NCBI GenBank assembly: GCA_037954325.1 | Contig: JBBMNZ010000001.1 | Coordinates: 1,935,765 to 1,999,764 of the forward strand | Direction: 5' to 3' | Length of the DNA stretch: 64,000 bases | DNA from: Fistularia commersonii | Lineage: Eukaryota > Chordata > Actinopteri > Syngnathiformes > Fistulariidae | In this document: in pieces, positions 35,099 through 46,230 of the stretch | Layout of the letters: each line of letters begins with the position of its first letter | Numbering within the stretch: the first letter of the stretch is position 1 | Notes under the pieces: model-generated | What the model was told of the DNA's origin: nothing | The model's database searches: none | What the model saw: the letters and a program-made list of their open reading frames with translations, nothing else | Translations under genes and position numbers: made by a program

Positions 35099-36723
35099 TC
35101 TTACCTAGCAGACACAGTGTGTGAAGTCCGGCTGATCGGTTTTTACAGATTTTGTCGAAGAAACTCTCGGGTTTCCACGTTTCGGTCCAGAACACCAGAG
35201 AGACGGTTTCCCCAAAGTTGTAGAGCTGAGACACACACAGAAACACACACACACACACAGTATCAATCACTTTACTCTTGACATGTGGCCTCTGATTGGT
35301 CGTTCCTGAGAACTGGGGGTCATGTGACCGGGAGTTAGGGGGTGACAGCAGGGCCCGCTGGTTTATTAGCATATTAACGGCCCCCCACTGGAGATGTGTG
35401 TGTGTGTGGGGGGGGGGGGGGGACACCTGGGTCTTGCTCTCTGATTGGCTGCTCTGACGGCTAAGTGATTGATGATGTCATAGCAAAGTGCAGCTGCAGA
35501 AGCAGATGATGATGTCGCGTGCTCAGGGTCACGTGACCTTCCGCTTAAGTGACATCACGTGGCCCACCTGCAGGCCGCAGCAACCCACGGCGTTCATGAT
35601 GGAGGCGTTGTGGATGACCCGGTAGGGGATCCCGGCTTGCACCGCTCTGAGGACCAGGTCGCTGTGGGTGGTTGCTCTGTAGGGGGGTCAGCAGACAGTC
35701 AGAAGGTGCCAGGTGATCTTGTGATGACTTGTGATGTCATCACTTACCCAAATGGGTCCCCAACCACAAGGAAGGAGACGTCCATCACGTCGGCATCTTT
35801 CAGAATCTGGTCCGCATCTTGTTCCACCAGGTCTCGGTCCGCCAGGATCAGCTCTTTCCCATAGAACTTCTCCTGAGGACAGCTAGCTTTAGCAAGGTGA
35901 TGTACACATTGGCATGCTAACACCTGGCTAACGATCTGGCGTACACAAACAAGCTAACATATGAAGTGTTAATCTACGTATATTAATCAACACGCTAATG
36001 TCTCATGCACTATTTAATCATGCTACACCTGGCTAACGACCAGATGATGAACTAACATCTGGAACTATCATCTGGAACTTTCAACTATTGTATCGTAAGC
36101 TGATGAACTATCAAACATGCTTAAACATATCTAACGAGCCACTGTAAACATTTACTTGCTTATACATGGCTAACAACCTGATGAACTATCAAACACGCTA
36201 ATGCTAACACCCGTCTAACGAGTCACTGTAAACATTTACCTGCTAACACCTGGCTAACAACCTGATGAACTATCCAACATGCTAATGCTAACATACGTCT
36301 AATGAGCCACTGTAAACATTTACCTGCTAACACCTGGCTTACAACCTGATTAATTTTTTTTAACAACCTGATGAACTATCCAGCATGCTAATGCTGACAC
36401 CATTCTAACGAAACACTGTAAACATTTAGCTGCTAACACCCGGCTAACAACCCGGTGCACTCATCGACATGCTAACACCTGGCTAATGACCTGATGCTGC
36501 CATCGACATGCTAACACCTGGTGATAATCTATCTATCGATCTATCGATTATATCATCGATCGGTGTCAAAACAGCGACGGATGCTGACCAGGGCCTCCTT
36601 GCCGACCGTCAGGACGGAGGTGTAGGCCTCCAGGTAGACGCGGCGGCTCCTCCTCAGCGCCTCCAGGCCCTTCACCGTGATGTCCTCGGCGTCTCCGAGC
36701 CCCAGGCCGATCAGGTATAGCAT
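34137..36723 (-). CDS. dph5: Diphthine methyl ester synthase (DPH5)
   Basis: Seven exons on the minus strand, in transcription order: 36723-36589, 35872-35748, 35676-35568, 35225-35105, 34656-34617, 34546-34443, 34339-34137 (837 nt, 278 aa; human about 285). The enzyme uses S-adenosylmethionine to tetramethylate the modified histidine of elongation factor 2 during diphthamide synthesis in the cytosol. It starts MLYLIGLGLGDAEDITVKGL (the tetrapyrrole-methylase-type glycine-rich first strand). It continues with LVVGDPFGATTHSDLVLRA, the NASIMNAVGCCGLQLYNFGETVS core, and KIYEPPRFMTVQQAANQLL, and ends with the CVGLARLGADDQEIRAGTL region and a short divergent tail. All splice sites are GT-AG. The gene is convergent with slc30a7, as in mammals. 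Intron 3 ends in GT and introns 4 and 6 begin with CA when read on the coding strand. Confidence 0.97.
35900..36525. repeat. Degenerate minisatellite of about 84 bp in dph5 intron 1
   Basis: Blocks containing CACTGTAAACATTTAC, CTGCTAACACCTGGCTAAC and AACCTGATGAACTATC recur about every 84-85 bp (with one longer step) for at least four copies. They are followed by shorter CATGCTAACACCTGG units and a TCTATCGA-rich end. Confidence 0.75.
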
Positions 36724-39150
36724 CCCGCCGGGGCGGCCCTCCGCCGGGAGCCGCTGTCAAACACCACGGGGGGGAAAAAAAAAGCGCCCACGCCGCAGCT
36801 CCGATCGCGTGTTCCCGTGGACAAGCACTGTGGAAGCCGGTCTGCCGTAAAGCTGTTGACGCTCCACGACAGCTGCAGGCGCAATACGTTAGCGAGCGGC
36901 TCACCTGCGAGACTCCGTTAGAAAATCACACTATTTAACACGTATTCATTTATTACGAGAAGTGCATTTCACATAAAGTTAAAATAATCCATCTTATCGA
37001 GAAAATGTCACCGACTCTTCATTCCGGCATTCATTTGATATATCTTTTAAAAGCTTTCCACGATGTTTCTCCCCTTTTTTATCCGTGTTCTCTGCCGGCG
37101 TTTCTCTCGTCTTCTGCTACAGATCCGCAGATTCGTAATTTATGCGTTCATTTGAAAGGACACGAAACAAAAGCAAAACTTTGCCCATTTAAAATATTAA
37201 AAGAAATTATTTAAAAATATGAACGTCATATTCGTCAATCAAGAAAGAAAACCCCACATGGAATGAATGCAATATAAACAATAATACATAGATAAACAGT
37301 GATAGAGCACTTTTCTGTGCAAGGGTTGGGAGTTTGTTGCAATGCCCCACTCACATGAACACTAGAATAAAAAGAATATAAATGAAGGGGGGGGCAAATA
37401 AATAAAAAGTTTATACTCACATAAGGTGTGGGTATAAACGGTATCTTGTCTAATCCTCCTGCAGACGCAACAGGGAGTTTTCTCCTCACAGATTATGTCT
37501 ATATATGTGAATGAAAGGGCGAATGGTGGTTTGTCTCTATATATCAAACAAAAACAAAAAAGACAAAACCTATTTCTAACTTATCAGAGTTTGAGGGGAA
37601 TTAACGTGATTCAAGCAACAATTCCAGGCATTCATTTGAAAAACTGGCAGCAATAGTTAAAAAGACTCGATGATTAAAACGTAATGATACGTTGGAATAC
37701 GACAAATGACCGAAAAAGAAGGAAAAACGCTTGAAATTGAGTTAAAATATTCCACAAACAACATTTCCACCCGGAAATGACAGCGAAGCTGACTCCGGTG
37801 GAAACGGACCTGCGGCGTTCTGTCGTCTCCCCAGGGGGGCCCCGGGGGGCCCCGGAGTGGGCTCACGTTGACTGGGATGTTTGACATGGAGTTTCTCTCC
37901 GGGGCTGCCCGTCTCCATGGCGACGGCATGTGAAAGCAGTTGTGAATGAAACGGTGGGAAAGTTCCCTCTCTCTCTCTCTCTCCTCGGTCGACTCGGCCT
38001 CGCTCGGCCCTTGTTGTGGTAAACAACAAGAACCCCCCCCTTTAACTGGGAACCAGTTAATGACCGGGATGGTTGGTGGGTTAGATAATGGGGGGGGGGT
38101 GCGGTCTTTGTGTCGTTTGTTCAGCTTCAGTCACCCAGAGAATCAAGCCTCGGACCCGTTAACCTCTTCCTCCCCGGAGGAAACCCAAGTCTAGAAGAAG
38201 CTTCTCCCTGCTCCGTGGACGCCTGACTCTGAAGGGCACGGCCGCAAAAACACCAACGGGATTAAAGTGATAACCGGATTTAAGAGACGTTTTAGCGGAG
38301 ATTGAATCTGTGCTTGTTTGTGGGTCCGGAGACTTCGGCGTGAAAGACATTCTGACCTTAAACACAACACTCATAAACACATTTCTCGACTTATTTTCAG
38401 ATGTTTGGAGAAAACCTCCTTATATTCAGGACCAGAACCGCTTTGGAGTGATGGTGCTGAAGGGTGCTTTCTGTTGTTGTTTTATGGAGAAGATGGTGGA
38501 CCAGGTGGAGGAGACTGTTCAGGTGGACCAGACAGAACAGACCGGGCGGTCGAGGTGGAGAGAAGAAGTGGTTCGACGGTACGGACCAGGCGGCGGATGC
38601 TCCGGATGAGGAGATGATGAGGGCACAGCGCCGCGGCTTCGCCTCCATGTTTGCCTTAAACAAAGATGGCTGCCGGAAATGTTGCCCCATTTGCTTTCTT
38701 TGCCCTTTTCCTCATTTCCTGGAAGCGGGATCATAGGAGAAAACAAGAAGTTACACAACGGAGCGGGGGGGGTAACGGTGGTTCACACTAGTGTGTGTGT
38801 GTGTGTGTGTGTGCATTTAGAGGGAAGGGGCTCTTCACGCTCCCACAAAATCGTCTCCAATTATGGGACAAAGGCGAATCATTGAGGCCCGGCAGCTCCA
38901 GCACCACAGCTTTGCATGTCTAATGAGATTCAGCTGAATGAAGCCCCCCTTCATGCCCCCCCATTACCCCCCACTGCCCCCCCCACCCCCCCCCCAGCAC
39001 GCCACCCCCCCGACACCCATCGCCGGCCTCTCGGCCAACAACAACCCCGGTTCCATACATGATTCTGGAGCACCCGGATGAACATTTTCAAAAATAAATG
39101 TCATTCCTTCATCTCAGATCCTCAGTTTGGTGAAATAATTAAATCCCAGT
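36724..39150. other. dph5 promoter side and intergenic DNA, no gene seen
   Basis: The first 200 bp upstream of dph5 are moderately GC-rich and should hold its promoter. The rest is spacer: an X-box-like GTCTCCATGGCGAC (37911-37924), (CT)n near 37965-37983, a (GT)n near 38791-38812 and C-homopolymers near 38945-39010. I see no protein-coding signal. Confidence 0.4.
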
Positions 39151-39157
39151 ATTTGCA

Positions 39158-39200
39158 TTCATTAATTCATTCATTCATTCATTCATTCATTCATTCATTC
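39158..39200. repeat. (ATTC)n tetranucleotide repeat
   Basis: About ten copies of CATT/ATTC in a row. Confidence 0.9.
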
Positions 39201-39307
39201 ACGGTTCTGCCCTGCTTAGAATGGGTCCTCAGCCAATCACAGCTGACACTGAGTGAGAGGCGGAGCTTAATCTGTATGTCTGTCAATCAGAGGCTGTTTA
39301 CAACTTC

Positions 39308-39370
39308 CAGACCTGGACCTGGACCTGGACCTGGACCTAGACCTGGACCTGGACCTGGACCTGGACCTGC
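39308..39370. repeat. (GGACCT)n hexanucleotide repeat
   Basis: About ten copies of GGACCT, one with a G-to-A change (TAGACCT). Confidence 0.9.
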
Positions 39371-39949
39371 TGCAGGTGTCCAGCGTGTTGTAACAAACGC
39401 TCATACTAAATGTGTTTTTTATTTTTTTTCATCTCAGTACAAGGGATGCAGTATCCTCGCACCTGAAGTACTTCGAGTACTTTGAGTACTTCATCCTAAA
39501 AGAGATTCCGGTAAATGTGACGCTATTCGGGAGGCAGGACTTCACCGGAGTCATGTGACCGAGGAACCATCTCCATGACAACAGAGCATCAAGCAGGGAT
39601 GTGCGACAACACACACACACACACATTTCAGACTTTAGATGTCCAGGATCAGGACTCGGTTCTGGCTCAGGCCGGGGATCTGGACCCGGAGCTACAGATT
39701 GGACTATCTGAAGATATGTAGCGATGAAGTTTGGACAGAGTTCTGAGTGTGTGTGCAGGAAACTGCACGCCGCCCATTTCCCTTGGGCGTTGTCATGGAG
39801 ACGCTCAGCTATGTGTAGCCTGAATACAATCGGGGCTCCGAGGAGAGGGGCCTTTGTTACCCACAATCCTCCCGACCCCCACCCCTCATCGCAGATCCGT
39901 TTTCAGCAGCAAGCTTGGGAGCAGCGGACCCTAAGCGGTCGGAATCTAA

Positions 39950-41450
39950 TCCCAGTTATAACCCGGAATAAACCCGAGACAGACCTTCATCATCTTCGTA
40001 TAAACCCACAATAATCTCAGAAAAAACTCAGCATAATCGCTGTATAAACCCAAAATATCCCAGAATAAGGTCAGGATAACCCGGAATAGACCCAATAATC
40101 TCAGTAGAAACTCAATCTCAGTATAAAACATTTAAAACCTGGCATAAACATGGGAGAGCTCAGATTATACCCAGTACAAGCCAGAATAAAACCAGAATCT
40201 TTTGAGTTCAAACCTGGGATAACCCAGAATAAACCCAGAATCATCTCAGAATAAACCAACGAAAAACCCGAATAAACCATCATAATCGCTGTGTAATCTC
40301 AGTATAACCACGGAATAATCTAACAATAACCCAGAATAAGAAGTGTCTCAGGATAAACTCATCATAATGTGTATAAATCCAAAATACCTCAGATAACCTA
40401 GAATAGATATAATATAGACCATCATGATTTCATAAGAAACCCAGAATAGTCTCAAAATAAAACCTTTATAACCAAAAATAAATCCAGGATAACCCAGAAT
40501 CATCTCAGAATAAACCCACTTTAATCCAGAATAAACCAACTATAACCCAGCATGATTTCAAGATAACCAAGACTGAACCTAGAATAAACCCAGTGCAATC
40601 TCGGTATAAACCCAGTATAATCTCATAATACACCCAGGATAACCCAGAATAAACCCAGGATAGACCATCATAAATCTCGTATCAACCCAGTATTACCCAT
40701 TATAATCTCAATATAAACCAAGACTAATCTCGTAATATATCCAGTATAACCCAGAAGTATCTCAGAATAAACCCATCATAATCTCAGTTTAATCTCAATA
40801 TAAAACCCACTCGTTTTCAAATAAACCCAGTATAATCCAGATTAAACACAGCATAACCCCGAATAAACAAAGTATCATTCAGAATTAACCCAGCATAATC
40901 CACAAGAAACCCAATATGAACCAGAACAAACCCACCATAACCCAGTATAATCCAGAATAAACACACCATTATCCAGAATAAACTCAGTATAAACCAGAAT
41001 TAACCCAGAATAAACCCGGTATGATCCAGAAAAAAAACAGTATAACCCAGAATAAACCCAGTATAATCCAGAATAAATCAAGTATTATCCAGAATAAACC
41101 CAGCATCACCCAGTATGATCCAGAATAAATCCACCATAACCCAGAATAATCCAGAATTAACCCAGAATACACCCAGTATGATTCAGAATAAACCCATCAT
41201 AACCCAGAATGAACCCAGTATGATCCAGAATGAACCCAACATAACACAGAATAATCCCATTATAGCCCAGAATAAACCCAGTATAATCCAGAATGATTCC
41301 AGTAGAACCCAGTATAAATTGAATATAATCCAGAATAAACCCAGTAGAACCCAGAATAAATCCAATATAAACTAGCTTTAATTTAAGTTTAATTTCAGAA
41401 TAAACCAAAACCCAGACCCAGATTAACTCTGATAAAAAATATAATCTCAG
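39950..41450. repeat. 1.5-kb degenerate satellite of AACCCAGAATAA words
   Basis: About 1.5 kb is composed of variants of CCCAGAATAA, CCCAGTATAATC and CCAGAATAAACC at roughly 10-12 bp spacing, C/A-rich on the plus strand. The better preserved part is 40840-41380. It encodes long but meaningless repetitive frames on both strands (QNKP-type on plus, GLFWVIL-type on minus). Confidence 0.9.
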
Positions 41451-41630
41451 TATGAACATGACATGCGTTGTAATAATCTCTGTAGGTGATAATCTGTGTT
41501 GAGAGCAGGTGGAGGAACATCTAGAGAGGTTCATGTGTGTGGATGAGCGGTGGAACGGTGAAGATACGGTGAGGAGAGGTGATGGAGGTGAGATCTTCCA
41601 TGGTGTCTGGTTTGGTTGGATGGAGGCAGA

Positions 41631-41790
41631 TGATTGGCTGAGGGTTAGATGGAGGTAGGTGATTGGCTGAGGGTTAGATGGAGGTAGGTGATTGGCTGAG
41701 GGTTAGCTGGAGGTAGATGATTGGCTGAGGGTTAGATGAAGGTAGGTGATTGGCTGAGGTTAGATGAAGGTAGGTGATTGGCTGTGGAGG
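41631..41790. repeat. 29-bp minisatellite, about six copies
   Basis: A unit that starts TGATTGGCTGAGGG and ends GGAGGTAGG repeats from 41631, with copies at 41660 and 41689 and later, more divergent ones. Each has an inverted CCAAT core (ATTGG). Confidence 0.85.
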
Positions 41791-41945
41791 AGAAGAATGA
41801 GAGGATGTAGGAACATGCTAATGTTGTTATTATGTCATCATTCCATTTTTATTCATTTTATTTCACTTTATTCAGTTGGAACAGCTAAAATTAACATTAT
41901 TAGTTCAGAAAAATATTAAAACAATGACATCATCATTAGGAGCAG

Positions 41946-41948
<3 letters not shown>

Positions 41949-41989
<41 letters not shown>

Positions 41990-42600
41990 GTCACACTTGT
42001 TTAGTGAAAATCCAGGATCATCACTAACATGTCATTTTATTCATTTTATTACACACAGGTCTGAAATACACATATGCAGTATACACACACACACACACAC
42101 ACACACACATATGTACATCAGCAACCCCAAAGCCCGGTCCTCCGGTGTGTGTGTGTTGCTCTGTGTGTGTAAAGGAGAAAAAGAGTGTGCGTGTGTTCCT
42201 GTATTTTCCTCTGTGTGTATGTGTGTATGTGTGTGTGTGTGTGTTTCTTTTTGACTCTCTTTGGTTTCTGTATGTGTGTGTGTCTGTTACTTTCTGAAGT
42301 GTGTGTTTGTGTGTCTGTGTGTGTGTGTGTATTTCTGTGGCTTCTCCTGCGCGTGTGCTTGCGTGTATTTGTGTGTGTATTTCTGAAAGTGTGCGTTCAT
42401 ACGAGTGCATACGTGATTCTGCGTGTGTATGTGTGTGTGTTTTTCTGCATTTTTCTATATGTGCGTGTTCCTGTGTACGCACTTGCGTGCGCGCGTGTGC
42501 GTGTGCCTATGTGCGTGTGTGTTTCTGCGAATATCTTGTGTGATTCCTTGTGTGAGTTAGTGTGTTTCTGAATGTGTGTGTGTGTGTTGCAGAATGCGCG
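41949..42600. repeat. GT/CA-rich cryptic simple sequence
   Basis: (GT)n at 41949-41988 and (CA)n at about 42083-42109 are followed by about 450 bp of interrupted GTGTGT/TTTCTGTGT sequence up to the s1pr1 5' region. The long Cys/Val open frames here come from the GT repeat and are not genes. Confidence 0.85.
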
Positions 42601-43055
42601 TGCACGCTCGCACACGCACGCACGCCCCTCCGCTGAGCTCCATCCCGCTCGGGTCGCAGTGTGCGCGTCTCTCCGCTCGTCGGAAGGTAACCTCCGCCAT
42701 CTCAGCGGTCCGAAGCCGCTCCGGTGCGGCCGCGGCAGAGGACGGGGGTCCGGGGAGGGTCGAACCGGAGCGTCGCAACTTTCCGCGGCCCGGAGCCGCG
42801 TCTTTATCCGGAGCCTCGGAGGGGGAAAGGCGGCGGCGCCCAACAACAACTTCCGATCAGTTTTTTTTTTTTTCATTTTTTCCCGGTTCTCCGGTTCTTC
42901 TCATCCGCCCGCGGACGCGGATCGTCACGGAACCCGGCGGCCAGCGCTTTGTCACCGTGCGTCCGGCGACCTGCGCGACCTTTCCGGTTTGTGTGGGTCA
43001 AAAACAACGTTTGTAACCTGATCGATAATTTAACCGGTTTCCTTTTCCCTGCATA

Positions 43056-43087
<32 letters not shown>

Positions 43088-43398
43088 CGTGTGTGTGTGT
43101 GTGTGGGACTCCACCGTTCCCCTTTTTTTCCTCCAACTTTCTCCTCTTTCTGCTCAAAAGTGTGTTTTTTTTTTTTTTTGTTTGTTTGTTTTTGGAAAAA
43201 CCCAACCAAACCGGAAGTGACGTTTTGTCTGTCTTTCTGTCACATTGATCGATCGATCGATCGTCTCGACCGTGTCTGATTGCGGTCTCTCCCCAGGACC
43301 ATGTTCCGGTCGTGCCGGACTCCGCGCCCCGCCGTTGGACCGCCGGTCGGCGTGATGGACTGAAGCCCCGCCCCCTGGCCCCGCCCCTCGCCGCAGGC
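42600..43398 (+). promoter_or_regulatory. s1pr1: s1pr1 promoter and 5' UTR region
   Basis: A CpG-rich block (42600-42990) precedes s1pr1, then a GT- and T-rich stretch, and a CCCTCGCCGCAG acceptor-like site ends at 43396, two bases before the ATG. S1PR1 genes have a non-coding first exon and an intronless coding exon, so 42640-43010 is a plausible non-coding exon 1. Its exact donor is not determined. An alternative acceptor (CTCCCCAG) ends near 43297. Confidence 0.45.
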
Positions 43399-44505
43399 AT
43401 GTCTGACCCCGCCTACGTCGACCTGATCGCCAAACACTACAACCACACGGGGAAGTTCCGGCGGACGGCCCAGGACTCGGGCCTGAAGGCCGACTCGGTG
43501 GTCTTCATCATCGTGTGCTGCTTCATCATCCTGGAGAACGTGCTGGTCCTCGCCACCATCTGGAGGACCAAGAAGTTCCACAAGCCCATGTACTACTTCA
43601 TCGGGAACCTGGCGCTGTCGGACCTGCTGGCCGGCGTGGTCTACACCGCCAACATCCTGCTGTCGGGCGCCAACACCTACAAGCTGACGCCGACGCAGTG
43701 GTTCTGCCGCGAGGGCAGCATGTTCGTGGCGCTGGCGGCGTCGGTCTTCAGCCTGCTGGCCATCGCCATCGAGCGCCACCTGACCATGCTGAAGATGAAG
43801 CTGCATAACAACGGCAACGCCTTCCGCGTCTTCCTGCTGATCAGCGCCGTGTGGATGGTGGCGGCGGCGCTGGGCGGGCTCCCGCTCATGGGCTGGAACT
43901 GCATCGCTAACTTGAGCCACTGCTCCACCGTGCTGCCGCTCTACCACAAGACCTACATCCTCTTCTGCACCAGCGTCTTCAGCATCATCCTGATGGCCAT
44001 CGTGGCGCTCTACGCCCGCATCTACACGCTGGTGCGCTCGCGCAGCCGCAAGCTGGTGTTCCGCAAGGCGTCCAACGGGCGCGGCGGCGCCGGTAGCGGC
44101 GGCGGCGCCAACAGCAGGAGCTCGGAGAAGTCCATGGCGCTGCTGAAGACCGTCATCGTGGTCCTCAGCTGCTTCATCGCCTGCTGGGCGCCGCTTTTCG
44201 TCCTGCTCCTGCTGGACGCCGCCTGCGAGACGCAGGCGTGCCCCGTGCTCTACAAGGCCGAGTGGTTCCTGGCGCTCGCCGTGCTCAACTCGGCCATGAA
44301 CCCGCTCATCTACACGCTCACGAGCAACGAGATGCGCCGCGCCTTCGCCAAGACGCTGCTCTGCTGCACCGCCTGCCTGCGGCCGCACGCCAAATTCCCC
44401 GGGCCCGCCATGGGGGCGGAGTTCAGCCGCAGCAAGTCGGATAACTCCTCCCACCCGAACAAGGAGGAGGCCGAACGCTCCGCCAACATGGCGTCCTCGT
44501 CCTAG
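43399..44505 (+). CDS. s1pr1: Sphingosine 1-phosphate receptor 1
   Basis: An intronless coding exon of 1,107 nt (368 aa; human 382). It is a class A GPCR for sphingosine 1-phosphate, coupling mainly to Gi, that controls endothelial barrier function and lymphocyte egress. Visible features: N-glycosylation site NHT at Asn15; seven hydrophobic helices; the S1P head-group pair Arg104/Glu105 in WFCREGSMF; Leu-rich helix 3 ending in ERH (residues 125-127, where human S1PR1 has ERY); CWAPLF in helix 6; NPLIY in helix 7; Cys-rich palmitoylation region LLCCTACL; and tail EFSRSKSDNSSHP, which separates S1PR1 from other S1P receptors. Intracellular loop 3 carries a glycine-rich insertion (GRGGAGSGGGA). 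An in-frame ATG at 43312 would add 29 residues but lies upstream of the probable 3' splice site, so 43399 is preferred. Third-position GC is very high. Confidence 0.96.
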   Translation: MSDPAYVDLIAKHYNHTGKFRRTAQDSGLKADSVVFIIVCCFIILENVLVLATIWRTKKFHKPMYYFIGNLALSDLLAGVVYTANILLSGANTYKLTPTQWFCREGSMFVALAASVFSLLAIAIERHLTMLKMKLHNNGNAFRVFLLISAVWMVAAALGGLPLMGWNCIANLSHCSTVLPLYHKTYILFCTSVFSIILMAIVALYARIYTLVRSRSRKLVFRKASNGRGGAGSGGGANSRSSEKSMALLKTVIVVLSCFIACWAPLFVLLLLDAACETQACPVLYKAEWFLALAVLNSAMNPLIYTLTSNEMRRAFAKTLLCCTACLRPHAKFPGPAMGAEFSRSKSDNSSHPNKEEAERSANMASSS

Positions 44506-45426
44506 ACGCCGGACTCGTAGCACCTTCCGAACTGGATCACCTGCGAACCGGCTAAGCTCCGCCTCCGTCCGCCAGTGGGCGGAGCTTAGCCGGTTGTTCT
44601 GGAAGCAGCGGTAGAAGGACAAGCGGCTCACGGCTCGGGAGGCGGTGGACGAAACCGAGTCCGAGCCCGACGGCGAGACGAGACCTCCGAGGAGAACCGG
44701 GTGCAGAAACGTCTCAGCGCAAGAAATCGGATTCCTGAACCGTGTTGGACGTTCTTTTTGATTTAAGCGCAAAAATGAAAAAAAAAAAAAAAAAAAAATG
44801 TCCGCAAAATAAAATAAATTGGAATTAAATCAAATTCAGTGAAATAAAATAAAATAGAATAAAATAAAATAAAATAAAATAAAATAAATAAAATTAGTTG
44901 CGATTAAAAAGGCAGTCCAGGCACAAATCTTTGTAAAAATAAGACCAGACTGCCCTCGAGTGGCTAAAGCGATGAATGCCATTTCTTGATTTCTTCTTGG
45001 ACGTTTCTGCGTCTCAGACCCCCGTTTCTGTTAAATCGACATTAATTAAACTTCTTTTGGTAAAAAGAAGGAAAAAAAAAGATCGAAATGAGCGTGATTG
45101 CGTTGTTTAGGTTCCGAGTTTGTTCTTGAGCTCTTTCCTGTAGCGTATGGGTCAGGTCATGTGACCAGCCAGGGGTCATGTGACCAGCCAGAGGTCATGT
45201 GACCGGGGGACCCGCCTCCAGAACCAGTTCTCCACGTCTCTGCTCGGACCCCCAAGGAGACCCTCCGTGCTCTTTCGTCCTTAAATCCGTCTTTTCCGTC
45301 GGGCGCGACCTCCTGCATGGACGCCGTTGCCACGGCAACACCAGGAGCGGGTGTTTTTAATCCAGTACTTAATGTTTGTTTCTTTTTCGGATCATTTAAC
45401 CCGAATGTCGCTTCGTTTTAGCCTTT
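44506..45426 (+). other. s1pr1: s1pr1 3' UTR (probable)
   Basis: Non-coding sequence after the stop holds a perfect 18-bp hairpin (44546-44595), an A-run (44778-44798), a (AAAAT)n array (about 44839-44890) and three tandem GGTCATGTGACC-type units (45155-45205). It ends at an AATAAA at 45427-45432. Confidence 0.5.
44546..44595 (+). repeat. Perfect 18-bp inverted repeat (RNA hairpin) after the s1pr1 stop
   Basis: Left arm 44546-44563 (AACCGGCTAAGCTCCGCC) and right arm 44578-44595 are exact reverse complements around a 14-nt loop, starting 40 nt after the stop codon. Confidence 0.9.
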
Positions 45427-45432
45427 AATAAA
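45427..45432 (+). terminator. s1pr1: Candidate s1pr1 polyadenylation signal
   Basis: AATAAA in TTTAATAAAGAC, about 920 bp after the stop. Earlier AATAAA words inside the (AAAAT)n array are alternatives. Confidence 0.5.
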
Positions 45433-46230
45433 GACACCATAGAAACACGGCGGATGGTCTGGTCCTTCTTCTTCTCGCCTCCAGGGGCGGCGGCTCTGCC
45501 GTGACCTCCGACCTCCTCGCCCTCGTTTCCGATGGTTCAAGACCAGGATCGGGACCAGGACTCGGGTTGGCTTTAAAAGTGTGGAGGTTCTGGTCAGTTT
45601 TAGATGTTGGTGAAGAAAGAGGAGCTCCTGGTCCTGATCCTGCTGCCCCCTGGTGGAAACACCAGGACCACGGAGGGTTTCCTTGTCAAACAGCGCCATC
45701 ATGTGTTTTCAAGGTAAATTATGAGAAGAAAGGATCTGAGAAGATAGTCCACCAAGCCTGGAAGCTGGACCTCAGCGGGACCAGGACCTCATGAGACGAG
45801 GTCCATCAGGATCCTTCTGGTGGAGGAACGTGTCGGAGAAGAGCGAAGACAAAGCGGTGGTGCGACCAGACCTTCTGGAGATGGAGATGTTGAGATGTTT
45901 GCGCAGGAGGACGTGCAGTTGAAGGGTGTGACGAGAAGATAAAGATGGAAACCTATGATTGGGGAGAAGTTGGAAACAGGGGGCGCTGTTTCTGAGCCTC
46001 CTCCACCGGGAAGTCCTGGGTTACTGCAACCTGAAATTGAGGGTAAAAATACGGTTAATTAAGGTTTACGGAAGGTTGAAGTTTGTAAAAGTTGCCTGGG
46101 GTTATTACAGCGCTATTACGGTGTTATTACGGTGTTATTACAGCGTTATTACCGGGTAATTGGGCGGTCGTCTTTATGACAGCCGGGAAACGTGTCACCG
46201 TGTGACGTCATGACGCCTCCCGGAAGTGAA
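45433..46230. other. Spacer between s1pr1 and zbtb37, no gene seen
   Basis: No coding signal. A short duplicated series of CGGTGTTATTAC words lies at about 46107-46150. I looked for C/D-box snoRNA signatures, because the snoRNA host GAS5 is next to ZBTB37 in human, and found none I could support. Confidence 0.4.

Noticed and set aside
42024..42571. Long Cys/Val or Thr/His frames in 42.0-42.6 kb
   Set aside because: Products of GT/CA simple sequence, found in all frames on both strands.
43312..43398. Upstream in-frame start for s1pr1
   Set aside because: The added residues are Pro/Arg-rich and unlike S1PR1; a CCGCAG splice acceptor two bases before the ATG at 43399 implies the upstream part is intronic.
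43240..44772. 510-codon open frame antisense to s1pr1
   Set aside because: It mirrors the very GC-rich third positions of s1pr1, has low-complexity Arg/Gly/Ala content and no family features, and lacks its own promoter or poly(A) signal.
44506..46230. GAS5-type snoRNA host gene next to zbtb37
   Set aside because: Expected from human gene order, but I could not find paired C and D boxes with short terminal stems.
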